In this document: piece by piece, positions 1 to 12,700 of the stretch
Position numbering within the stretch: the first letter of the stretch is position 1
Layout: every line of letters starts with the position of its first letter
Origin: Trichobilharzia szidati
Taxonomy: Eukaryota > Platyhelminthes > Trematoda > Strigeidida > Schistosomatidae
Reading direction: 5' to 3'
DNA length: 64,000 nt
Assembly (NCBI GenBank): GCA_944472155.2
Contig: OX235279.1
Coordinates: 136,124,920 to 136,188,919, forward strand
Program-made: the position numbers and the translations under genes
Notes under the pieces: model-generated
What the model was told of the DNA's origin: nothing
The model's database searches: none
What the model saw: the letters and a program-made list of their open reading frames with translations, nothing else

Positions 1-600
1 ATATTAAAACTGCTGGTAAAAGCTGAATATACGACGGATAGTTAAATATGACAAACAGACTAATCAAACAAGCCGATCACATATTCAAGTGTGGAGAACA
101 CCAAACAACTTTTCAATCTTAAACAAATTATTAGCTACCTAATGACAGCCGGTGTTGTTCTCCAATACTGTGAGTTAGGAGAAATTTATCTATCAACTAT
201 ATACTGTAATCATCAAGTAGTAAGGTGACACGACAATGTACACTGTTATGCACCACTGCTTTCTGATGCTAGATGCTAGAAATCTATGAGCAAACACCCT
301 GCATCCTAAGCTCACCATTACAGTGTATGACACAATTTTGTCGCTTAGCCTAGCGGCGACAGATCACACCTATTTGATATACTTAGACTAATGCACTTAT
401 GAGAAACCATTCGAAAATGAAAAAACAACTGAACTACCTTCCTAGTAGTTTCGAAATAGCTTCATAATTTAAACTTTGTATTAATCTAACCAATACGTAT
501 GAAATATTCTCAGAAAAGCTAATTTCCGACACAATTATTTGTTAAGTATAACCAAATGAAAGTATTATGAAATATCTTCACTGAAGTTCGGCGTAGCAGC
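1..600. other. Intron or flank, no feature seen
   Basis: AT-rich sequence below the last visible USO1 exon. I see no coding signal on either strand and no acidic run that would mark the p115 C-terminus. Confidence 0.5.
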
Positions 601-624
601 ACAAAAAAATAGACGAGCACTTAC

Positions 625-765
625 ACAACCACCTAACTCTTTGACAAGTTTACACAGTTGTGTTATTTTAGCGTCTTGATCAGCGAGTAGTAATAAAAGA
701 TCTTCTTGTTCAGCACGTATACTGTCACGTTCTTTCTCAAGCATTGAACATTTCTGTTCTAAACT
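625..765 (-). CDS. USO1: USO1 exon (C-terminal coiled coil)
   Basis: This is 47 codons in phase 0: SLEQKCSMLEKERDSIRAEQ, then EDLLLLLADQDAKITQL and a segment ending KELGGC, before a GTAAGT donor. The block LL.LLADQD.KI..L...L.ELG is the conserved p115 motif just before the acidic tail. No acidic-tail exon is visible in 1-624, so it should lie outside the window. Confidence 0.92.
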
Positions 766-3700
766 CTAGAAATGATTTCAGAAAGTAAAAAATTGTTAAA
801 CAACAGTTAATCTTGTGATAGTTTTAGGCTAGTGAGTGTAGTTGATGAAGAATAAAAGGGTAGTGGAACAATAGCTTGTGTTAAAAATACTTGTTTGGTG
901 GTGGTTAGCAGTGGAATCCAGGATGTGCATTTCATGCCATTTAGGACATGACGGCTGGATACACCTGCATAAGTGTAATGAATGGTGTTCGAAATGAGAT
1001 CCAAATCGGTACTCATAGTTTCAAATACCAGTGTTATTCAATAGGTCGGTGAAATGAAGTACGCTGAGTCTGAGTCTCAGTGAGAACACCATAATTGAAT
1101 AGGATACAGATGAAATGCATTTCCCGGATTCCACTTCTAGCCATCATCAAACAAGCAACTCTAAACTAGAAATAGTGGTAATATCGAGGCATCCATTCAA
1201 AAAGCCCACCGTTGATCAATTCGTTTCAAAAATATCAACGAGAGATCACAAGCGCAAAAGAATGAATTTTTTTTAAACCTATGTTACTGCCAGATTTGCG
1301 AAACCAGCAACATTCGGATAAGCAATTGAAGACGGTTTCTCGAAAGGGCTTAACTTTCAAATTAGCTACATCAATCTATTTGAGGCGAAATATCGTGACT
1401 CGTGCATTATTTCATGAAATAAATCTGCTTCTTTTTCATATCAGACCAACCACACACTCATTGCAAGACAAGACAAGACAAGAATTTCTCTCTGCTAAAC
1501 TTTCTCGAAGTTGTTACAGTCACCTGTCAGTCAGGCAACCTATTTTAATTCCTCTTGTCTTTTTTCGGCTAACTGTCTAGCCTTTCCACTGTACGATAAC
1601 GAATGCAAATTAATGAAAGTACTGCGTTATACTGTTTTCGTCAGTTTCCATCAATGACAAATAAGAATTCTTTTCATACACACGGTTCCCCTGATAAATT
1701 TCGATAACGAAAGAAAGAAAATTAAGAATTCTTTCCAACCAACTAAATAAGTTGAAGCGTAGACTAATTTTACCTCGAAATAACAGATGAGGAGGAAGGT
1801 AATTACTATCTTATGGTATTACAAGGCGTCAATCCTAAGCGAAGATATTTGGCTAAGAGTTCCCAAAGCAGGTTTGCGCCTAAATTGCCAAAAAATTTCG
1901 ACAGTGATTTTATTTCTGAAATCTCTTAACAAAAAGGCAAGTTGACTATCTCTCTTAACGCTGACTAGTAAACTTATTGATGAAAGAAAGAAATGTAAGA
2001 CTGCTATAAACTAAGGAGGACTACTAGTAGACTTGACAAGTGACGTTTCTAAAGAGAACTGTTGTAGCTTTTTAATAGATTACCTAGAAAAGAAGTGTTA
2101 CGTGAAACTGAAGCTCTTCGATATGACCGTAAAATATCTCTAACACATTTACTAACGGTATTATATACACAAGACTTAAAAATCACAATTGTAATGAATA
2201 AGCAACCGAAATGCTAAAAATATGTACAAAATATTCTTGCAAAATATATTGTTTACTGATACTCTCTATTTACTACTCACAATTTTATAACATAGCACAA
2301 TGGAACACAAATTGCAGAGAGATCACACAAGCTCCTCTAACTTTTGTATTCCTTGTTCAAATCAAAAATAATTAAATAGAATAGCTATTGGAAAGTAAAC
2401 TGACAAGCAACAAAGCCACGGTGAATATTTGAAAAGCATTACTCTAGTGAGTGAAAACATAACTTAATAAAGTCAAACCAAAAAACTTACTTGAATAGTA
2501 TTGTCATTTATGGTTAGTTCTGAAAAGAAATTTCATAACAATATAATTATATATATATATATAAGGGGGGAATTAGCTAATCTAGTCCTAAAGTGAGTTG
2601 CAACGTAAATAGCCAATAGATAATGTTTCCAGCCTTAATGGCTAATAGAGGTTTTGAAGGCATGCTCTGTGCCATAAAACCTCTCGAAAGGCTAGTTACA
2701 TTCGGTTGACAAGACACTAACAATGAAATCGTTCATAATAACCTAAATGTATTAAACTATAACTGAGTTATGCTATCCCTAATAATAAGAGATCGAACAA
2801 AAGTGATATAAAATGTGTTTTTTTATCCCTTTACGTTCCCGGTGGAACATAGGACTTCAAGCTACTTCAATTTTAGATTTTCCTGCGAAATGCAGGCACA
2901 TCCAGCCAACGAGTCCCAAATAGGATGAAATGCGCATCCTGGATTCCACTGCTAGTCACCATCCATCAATTAACTTCAAGCTAGAGGTCTGAAGTTTCTG
3001 TTTCTTTCCCGACTTTTTACCGTATAGGAAACCGAAATGAGTTAATAAAATAATGATTTTTACCAGCCCTCTAGAAGAAGATTGATCGAAGTATACCTTA
3101 AATTACTGTTAGTGAAAATGATCACAACACATTTGTGTATTTGGATGCTACTGCCTGTTAGTCCTGGAAGATGTGCAACAAAAGTCAAAGCAATATGCGT
3201 TAAACTCGTTAACACGTAGTATTCTCATGACATCAGCTTAGCTAAACTTTTGTAATGACACATGCCTCCGCTGCCAAATTGCTGAAAGTTAGTCATTTGT
3301 TAATTTCTTATCACATTTTGTGACTTTGAGAGGCTTAGTATTCAATGTGTCGGTCACGTAAATTATGCATTTAAAGTTGTTGTTTTTTTTTGGTTACTCC
3401 ACATATGAACAAAATGGTAGCCAGTTTACAAAATGGTAATGTATGGCAAAAAGGGTAAGTGTATCAGCATATAATTATCTGACAAATAGTCAAAAGTGGA
3501 GTATGAATCAAAAATTGATATTCACAAGTGTCTAGAAACTCACTTTGCATTTGACTTTCAGTGATCATGTTACTTCGTTGCATATCTGTTGAGGCATTAT
3601 TCACTGCTGAACGACATTTACTTAACTCAGATTCTAATACACCAATGTGATTACGTAACCTGGCTATCTCCTCATCTTTTTGCATTAGCTTCTCATCATA

Positions 3701-6700
3701 CTGCTGTTTATTTATTGTCGTCGGATCCGTGGATTTACCACTGCGAAGATTATCAGCATGTGAAATTCCAGTGGTTAAGCCATTCATATTACCATCTGAT
3801 TGGAACATATGGATTACTTCATCTAAAAGAAAAAAGCAGTAAAAGAAAACACTCCTAAAATACTGTACTAAGGAGAAAGACTAATCATCAATTTTTCTGG
3901 TTGATTACTGGATGGGATGTCAGCAATTTGGTACTCATTCAACACTGGACAACTAATTGCTATTCCTGTCATTAAGGTATATTGCAGTGCGCACTTGACA
4001 CCTCTTTATGAAGGAAATTTTATCAGTTAAAGATTTTATTTCTTAACGACAAAATTTCTAAGGCAGATGTTGAGATAGTTTGAGAATGCTGCTTTCCTCT
4101 ATGATCTACCACTGATAATACAATAATACATCATTTTTTTCTAAATTTTTATTCCTTTACTTTCCCAGTGGAACAAGCTAAAGCTTTAAATTTGCGGTAG
4201 CAGTAGTGTTTATTTTTACGGGATGGGGTTGCTAGCCTTCTACCCAACTTTCCCTCTTTACCAGTCTTATTACTGGCCTAGCGGGGTTTAGAAGTGCGTC
4301 GGCCGGAGATCGAAGCCCGAACTACCTGTATGGTTGGCTAGCATTTTATCGATGTGTCACCGACGCACATAATATATCATCCTAAGGTGCAATCAAAAGC
4401 ACAATAAATTGCAATATGTTGAAAATGACAATTTGTAAAAATCTATAAAGAGAATTAATATATACTATAACGATCATTCTTCATTAACTTTAAGGACAGC
4501 TAAGAATACACAAGTAAGTTTATTAATTGGCAACATTAAACTATGTAGAACAGTACTAGGTTTGTAACTATATGAATTGAATTGGTGACACATCGCTGCA
4601 GTTAGAAATGTTACTGGTTATCTATTCGAACTACGACAGCCTGTTGACAAAAGTACTCTGATGAAACTAATTCGTCGCTGAACACCTACACAATTTATTT
4701 TATGTATTACTCAAATCCACTGTTTTATTGATTGAAACACAAGTCTGGCACATTATGGACACTAAGAGATAAGCCACATAAAATCTCATAGTTTATGTGA
4801 GGGCTGGGACACTGCCCGGACACCCACACCGACACAGAGGGTTTTCTTCAGGGGCGACTCTCCGAGCTCTTGACTTGAAATCTGATCAACACAGCTGAGC
4901 AGTAGCGTCAGGAGCTACGTCCTATTGTGGTGGTGTGACACAGACAATGTGTTCTAACGGAATATTATTCTCATATATTTCCTAAGTTCATTACAGCATT
5001 AGCAACGGAATACGATATATTTGAACATTCTATTCCATATCGTTTAATGTAAGCCAAAATCACACGCTCAATGATTGATTGGTTAGAGAATATAAAACCT
5101 GTATCTATATAAATGGTGGTTTGATCACTTGAAAATATACCTTTGCTTCTGTGTCTTGCCTTCTGCTGTTACACCATGGTTGTTGGTAACCAAAATAGGT
5201 TCATACGCCAATCAATCCTGTTGAATTCTGGAGCCCATGTACACCACAGGTTTTGAATCAGGGTCTAACAGCTTCCCCAAGTAGACCTGCATGTCAGCCG
5301 AATCGGTTATAAGTGCCAGACACTTGCATTCGCCCTTTTATTTTTGTGTGGAATATCCCCACTGGGTGAAGGCAATGAACAGGAGTAACTTGGCAGAGGT
5401 CATGGACGCTTGGCCACATCAACTCATTTCAAGAGGAAGACCGGAGTCTATCCACCTTCGCCTAAACCAGGTCGTTTATAGGGGCATTTCTTGAATTTAT
5501 CAATGTTTGAAAACTATTATGATTATCCCTTCTCCAATTTAATCAACAGGACTTAGATAGTACACATGACCGCCCAACATTAAAGGAATAACAGATAAGA
5601 ACACTACTCGTTACTATTTCATTTTGCATCTATGACAAAATGGGCAAGTGTTAAATAATTAGTAAGTTGATAACGTTCAACAGCTTTTTAATTTGTTTCA
5701 ATAAGCAAATCGACACAGAGCATTATACAAAGCACCATTAATTCAAGTTGTTACATTTTAAAACAATACAATACGGAAGTGAAAAGAAATAGAATAATGT
5801 AACAACAATGGTTCAATTTCCTAAGCATACGTAAACATTAACTCTAAGGCTTACCGAAAATGAATGCAAAACTGTAAGTATCCCTTTGAAGTGAAATTAA
5901 CCCCCCCCCCGCTTCACTACCTACCTACATCAATGATATAAATTCATAACATAGAGAAAATTTTTATGTACAAATAAGAAAAATGTTTATATTTTTTTAG
6001 GAGGAAAAGAATACAACTTACATTCTAATCGTTTGAACAAACGTGTAAACGTATAATCGAATATTAAATCATCTGTAGATTGAACACTACTCTGAGGCTT
6101 TTTTGAGGCTGCGACAAACGACTCAGCTTTAGATACTTGACCTAAACGTTCTAAAATCATATCTACACCGATACGTTTTTCCAATGTATTAAATACTGTT
6201 TTCCTGTAATAATAGTAATTTATGATAAAATAAATTAATAAACTAAATTTAAGAAAAAAACTACGCAAAAAGCTAAACGAACATCAATTATACACGATTG
6301 AAGTATAAAACAATAAATTAAATCAAAGCTATATGACAACTTCAATGACCATACCACGTTGAAAAGACTGGTCCCCGTCGGATCAACGAAGTTAAGCAAA
6401 GTTGGTTCCGGTTACTATTTGCATGTGTGACCGACTGAGAATACCGTATTTTATAAACGCGGGATGGTCTATTAAGACAACCATCTGATTCGGTTGTGGG
6501 CGTCCGGGTAGTATCCCAGCCCTATCAAAACTATCAGATTTTGTATGGTGCATCTCTTAGTGGCCATAATGTACCAGCTTTGTGATCTAATAAATAAAAA
6601 AGTGTTGATAATTCAATGGTCGAATACTCACTGACCAAGCAAGTGGTCCGGCGTTCGATCTCCGGATGGCTCACCTATGGAGCTTGTCTAGATGACAGTC

Positions 6701-9700
6701 TTTTCAGATAAAGCTAAGAATCCCACTCCGTAAAAATACTATCATCACTACTGAAACTTCAAAAGTGAAAGCTTGAAACCCTATGCTCCATTCGGAATGC
6801 AACGAGTTACGTATATTGTATACTGAGATAGGTATAATGAGAAAAAGTAGACAACTAAAATCAAACAACAATAAGGCAGAACTTTCCAACAAATTAGTCA
6901 CATCCCACACTATTTACCGATTTTCGTGTGTGTGTGTGTGCAGACACATATACATAGGGAGGAGTAATCATGCTTTGCATATGAGGGTGGGAGAGCATAT
7001 CCCGAAATGGTTAGAAAGACAAATGAATTGTGGAAAATCAATAGACGCAGATGGCAGACTACCAACTTCGTCTATAGCCAAACATCTAATCCAGATGAAC
7101 CATAAGATTGATGTTAACACAGCCTTTAAGGTTATCTATAAAAATGATCAATGGCGCTTATTGAAATACACTGAGGCTATAGTTATTCAGTGGCGTATTG
7201 CTTACAAAAAGTAGAAACCAATGTGTTTATTCACTAGAGTGAAAACAATATGGAAGTTATTTTTAAACCTTTTAATTGTAACTTTTGTTGATTCACAGAA
7301 TGGGATAGACCAACGTTCGCAGGTATACAGAGTGCTTGTAACAGTAGTTTACGATTACTAACTCAGTGTAACTCAAGCTCAATAATTTGAAGGTCATTGG
7401 TTTAGACTTCATAATCCGTTAAATTCCCCATTAACTTTAAAATCCAACCATTTTCTAAGAGGAAATACTAATCGAGAAGTGGAAATAAAATTCATTTAGA
7501 ATGAAATCATGTGTTATTAAAGTATGTATACACAGTCTGGGGTGAATTTTCACAGTAACTTCCTTTGTGAATCCAAAATATTTTGATCACAATGTTATCT
7601 GCTATGGAATTTTGCTCTTTGTGAACACTATTCCTCTCACGTATCTGACTAGAACACGGGTGATCTGAACGAACAATAATGCCATAAGATGTATACTTTA
7701 AACAAAGTAGTAAAAAAGTAAACAGCACGCTTCAGTTTCAGACATCTTGCAAAAATGATGATTACCACCGGTTCGATATGCTGTAGGATATAAAACACTG
7801 TCTATGCGTTTATGTCTAATAGTGCCAATTCTGCATTCAAAGCACACATTTGGGTGGCTATTTTTTGAGTTTCCGTCACATATAAAAAGTTTATTAGCTG
7901 TCCATGGAACATGTTCATCGGACAGATTTATTTATAAATAGTTACTCAGCAATCAACGACCGAAAGACATAAGGATGTGTTATACAGTAATATTTACTGA
8001 TGACGTTTCGAGCACTATTTATTACTCAAAGTCATATCAAGTTCACAGATATTCCCACAAATTATCTTCATTATACTTAAAACAATTTTTTTAAACAACT
8101 AGTTGTTTCCTAAATTTTTAAATGTTACAGTCACTAGCTAAATAGTATTCTATTTGTAAATTCCAACTGTTGATACAACTTAATTTGAATTCAATCGAAA
8201 ATTAGATGTCAAATATTTATTACCGTGAAGCAACTGGAATATTTCTATGCCATATCTTCGTATTTCTTTGGCTACCTGGGCAGCCTTCCCAATCTCGTAC
8301 ATTGTACGGACATTCCACGTCCCCATTCTTATTCTTGCTTTCACCGAGAGAAGGCACATCGGTTGACTGGCCTCGCGAAGGCTGGCTATCATCAACCCGA
8401 TGCGTCATTTCGCCTCTCCGATTCCAGCAAAGAATAAGATTGTTATTTGAAGTTTTTGTATTTTTAATATATTTTCTGTGCGTCAAAGTTTCTCTAGCAG
8501 TTTGATAGGTTTAGTGGTGTATGGTGTTGCTAGCCCCAAGCAAAATTTGAAAATAATGAAATCATAATGTCAAAAAAAAATAGTCAAAGAAAAATATACA
8601 GGATAATTCATAAAAACATAACTATTACTTGTCGAATCCATGTACATTCCCTGGATGATATATTACACATAAACATATTAAAAGTGTAGTCAGTCCACGA
8701 ACTAATGCTTCATTTTCATCATTATCCACTGCACATGCTTCACCAATAAGAGTTGATAAATATGATCCACGATTCACTGATTCTGTAGTATTATTTAAAG
8801 AGCTTGACATATCTCCTGAATTAGTCGGGTTCAAGAAATAGCGTACTGCTTGAGAACAGTTGGTTAACCAAGTACACAATAACTGTAATAAGCCGATTCG
8901 TGTTTGAAAACGATTACTCTAATTTTTGTTTAGCGAAAATAAAATAAATATAAAAAGGAACATTTTTAAAAAAAAGAAGGCGAAAATGGCATAATCCACA
9001 ATCAACTAATCCGTAAACACTTTTGAAACCGGAAAGAGGAAAAGTTAATTAAGGTTATTAATTAGAAAATGGTTACCCATCAAACATCCAAATGATTGCT
9101 GGATTAAACTTCCTAAGTGAAACCGACCTACAGGTTGGATCTCACAACTCAGTCAATAAAAGATTGACCATATAACTCATTAAAGTAGCTGGTTACAACC
9201 ACAAACATATCTACCTTACGACAATTCACTTATCATCAACTGTATAAGACTTAATCTTGAGTACGATATGCTTAACAAGATACTATTGGGAGGTCAACAA
9301 GTTCCGAGCACTAGGATTCGCAAAAGCAAGTAGTAAAACTATTTTGAAGTTCACCTTGCCTTAATCCGTTTCGATTAAAGTTGTACGCATAGTTGCATAA
9401 CCCCACCTAGTTTACCAATTCACTAGTTTCCTAGCCGATCCTAAGCCCGGGAAAAGAGCGGAGCTTGAGAGTGGGGCTAGGAACCCTACTCCGGGGAATC
9501 AATCCAATCGCTACAGAAACTTCATAACACAACAAAAATATGGAAAATATAGAGAGAGAGATAAAATGACCGGGACTGGTGAAAGCCTTCGGAAAGCCAG
9601 TAAGCCAATGTGTCTTCTTTCGATAAAAGCGAAAATAAAGCATTGGGATGTGAAATGTTAGCACAATGTATGGGTACGGCATAGTATTACTAGGAATCTG

Positions 9701-12700
9701 TGAGAGCAGACGGAATGGATGAGGATGTGAAATCCAGAATCGGGACAGCAAGACAGATCTTGATCAATCTGAAATCAGTTTGGAAATCTGCAATCAGCAT
9801 AAAGAATAAAATTCAGATTTCAAACACCAATGTTAAGTCAGTTCTTCTATACTGATCAGAAACTTGGCCAGCACGTGGCGAAAAGCATTTCCAATGGGCT
9901 ACAGACTCTTATCAACATTTTTCTTCGCTCCACTATGAAGATAAGATAGCCAGAAAGAACCATCAACAAGAAACTCTGTGAACGAACCAGCAAGAATCTA
10001 TCGCTCAACAAATATATAGAAGAAAATGGAGACGGATAGGACACATGCTGAGGAGACCGTTGGGTAACATCACCCTCCAGGTCACAGAGTGGAACCCAAA
10101 TGGGAAGCGACGAGTTGGGCTTACCAGGGCGACACGAAGGAGATCGTGTGTAGAGGAGATGGGAGCCTATGGGCAATTGTGGAGCCAGTTAAAGAGAACT
10201 GCGAAGAACAGAGTTAAATAGAACTATGCTGTTGAGGCCCTATGTTCCACTCGAAACCCAAGGGAATGATAATATAAATCATAATACATAGCTGAGCATG
10301 CAAAGTAAGATCAGGTAAGGTAATATCTTTTGATTAAATTATTTTTTTCAGCTCTATTCTTTATACTGAAATAAATAATGAGAAATAATAAGTGTAATGA
10401 CACCCCAGTATCGTAGTTTTTACACACCATTTGTCTTGCAGATTAACACATATTCTCCACATATTTTGGCATAATATTCATATAAAAGTAAATGAGCAAC
10501 AAAAATACACCAAAGTCACTTGAATCTAAACAACAATTTATTCTAATCCTAATATTTTTGCAACACAATGGAAAATTCTCTAGCTCAACATATATTCCTT
10601 ATTTTACGCTGGTGTTAATGTTGCATTTCTACCTCTTTTTTTAATTATTTGGTACGTCATTAAATTCAATAAGTTTGGTTAAAATAAGGAGTTTTTGAGT
10701 GAATAAATTTATAATGTTCATGTTTTAAAAACATTTGTGTTTTTCCTTAAGATGAAATTAACATCATTAACTGAATTAAATATGGCGGAAGTAATTGGGT
10801 TTTTCTCAAGGAAGAATTTTATAACCACACTTTGGTGAAGCAAAAATATTACAGGAAATGGTAATATTAAAATACACACTGCTAGAAACAAAATACTGAC
10901 TATGATCCATCATTCATGCTGGAACTAGAACGCTTTAAATTCAGTCTAGTGGATTGTTGTTATCAGTACAAAAACACAAAATACAACAGTAAAAGTTCCT
11001 TGATAAAGGAGCACAGAGAAGAACTAAAGAAACTGATAAAAAACATTGAATACTCCCATAATTTATTCAGAACAAAATATTTAGAGCGAACAAACTGATA
11101 AATGACGAAAGACTGATATTCACAAAGCCTGATAAGGGATCAGGAGTAGTCCTCGATAGAAGTAACCATATTAAAAAGATGAATGATGTATTGAAAGACC
11201 CACCGAAGCTTCAAAAACTTGAGGAGAAGAAAGATTTCAATAACAAACTAGGGAACGAATTAATCAGACTTTTAAAGAAACGAAGATAGGAGCAGATATT
11301 TTCTGAAAGTTTACATGAAAAAATTAGGCCAACGGGGACGTACACGCCAAGATTGTATGACCTACCTAAAGTACGTAAACCGGGAGTACTGTCAAGACCA
11401 ATTACTTGATATGCAAAATTCGCCCTACCATGCTCTAGCTAGATGGTTAGTAAATATTCTCAAACCTTTGCATGGGAAATTAGTGAAATACAGCGTCAAA
11501 GATGTATTTGAATTCGTAGAAAAATGAAAGATATTGATATCAAGGATAAAAATATGATATCTTTGGACAAATCTTTATTCACAACTGTACATCTAGTAGA
11601 AACAGTTGACTACATATGTGAACAAATGTATAACCAGTCGATAAATATTGGCATCCCAACGGAAATCCTAAAAGAATTGTTAAAATGTACTATGACTGTG
11701 AATTTCAAATTTTATGGCCCATTTTACAGACAAGTAAATGGGGTGGAGATGGGCTTCCCACTGGGTCCCATCTTGGCAGATTTCTTTCTAAGTAAACTTG
11801 AAAATGGACCTCTCAACAACCTTATCATAAAATTCTATTCATATTGCCGGTATATGGATGACACCTTTCTTCTTTGTGATAAAGATTTGGATAGGAACAC
11901 AATAATAATTCAATTCAATGAAGTATATTCTGCTACAAAATTCACGTGCGAAGAGGAATTCCAAAATAGAATTGTCTTCTTAGATGTCCTTCTTACAAGA
12001 AAACCTGATGGTAGTATAAAGAGAAATTTGCATAGGAAGAGCATATGGAGAGGACAAGGTACACATTCTTATAGCTTCTTTCCTCTCCAGCACAAAAGAA
12101 ATTTAGTAAGGACCCTAGGCCACAGGGTCTGAGCTATATGCTCAGAAGAGGTAATTTAAGATGAACTAAGGATTGCATATAATTGGGAACAGCTATCCAG
12201 ACAAATTCATCAAGAAACATACGACCAAGAAAGCGGAAAAGGATTATTCTCCATCTGTAAATAAGAGGCCTTTATATTTACGACTGCAATTCATGGACGA
12301 CGCACCTAGTTACGGAAATCTACTCAAAGAAATTTTAATGCTGGTAAACTACAAGTTATGTTTTCTACACGACTGATGATGATTTCTCGATTGGAAGATG
12401 AAGTACCTAGACTAGCCACTTCCAGTTGCATCTACCAATTCAAATGAACTTTTGGAGTGAGTTATATTGGCTGTTGCTCTAGGAACTTGATTTTTCGTGC
12501 TCGAGAACATCTCCCAGTATGGCTAAGTAAATGTCTAGTAAAGACCATCAGCAGTTCAATATTAGGCCACAAAGCCAACATTGAAGAATCCTTCTAGATT
12601 ATCTACCAGATAAGAAATAAATTGCCAAAAACACCAAGGCACCGCGTGCTCCAAACAGCAAGAGCTATCGTAATTCGTGTGAAACAACCAGTGTGCAAAA

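Noticed and set aside
5899..5911. Poly-C run as a special signal
   Set aside because: A plain homopolymer in an intron with no associated structure; a similar run occurs at 22433-22441.
6339..6455. Functional 5S rRNA gene
   Set aside because: Too many substitutions throughout, including the promoter boxes. It is treated as a 5S-derived retroposon.
6783..7214. Host GIY-YIG nuclease gene
   Set aside because: Sequence order and ending match the Penelope-like endonuclease. No start context or splice sites support a host gene.
8206..8505. Plus-strand frames over 8206-8505 and 32389-32625
   Set aside because: These are antisense to the RTE-like endonuclease start.
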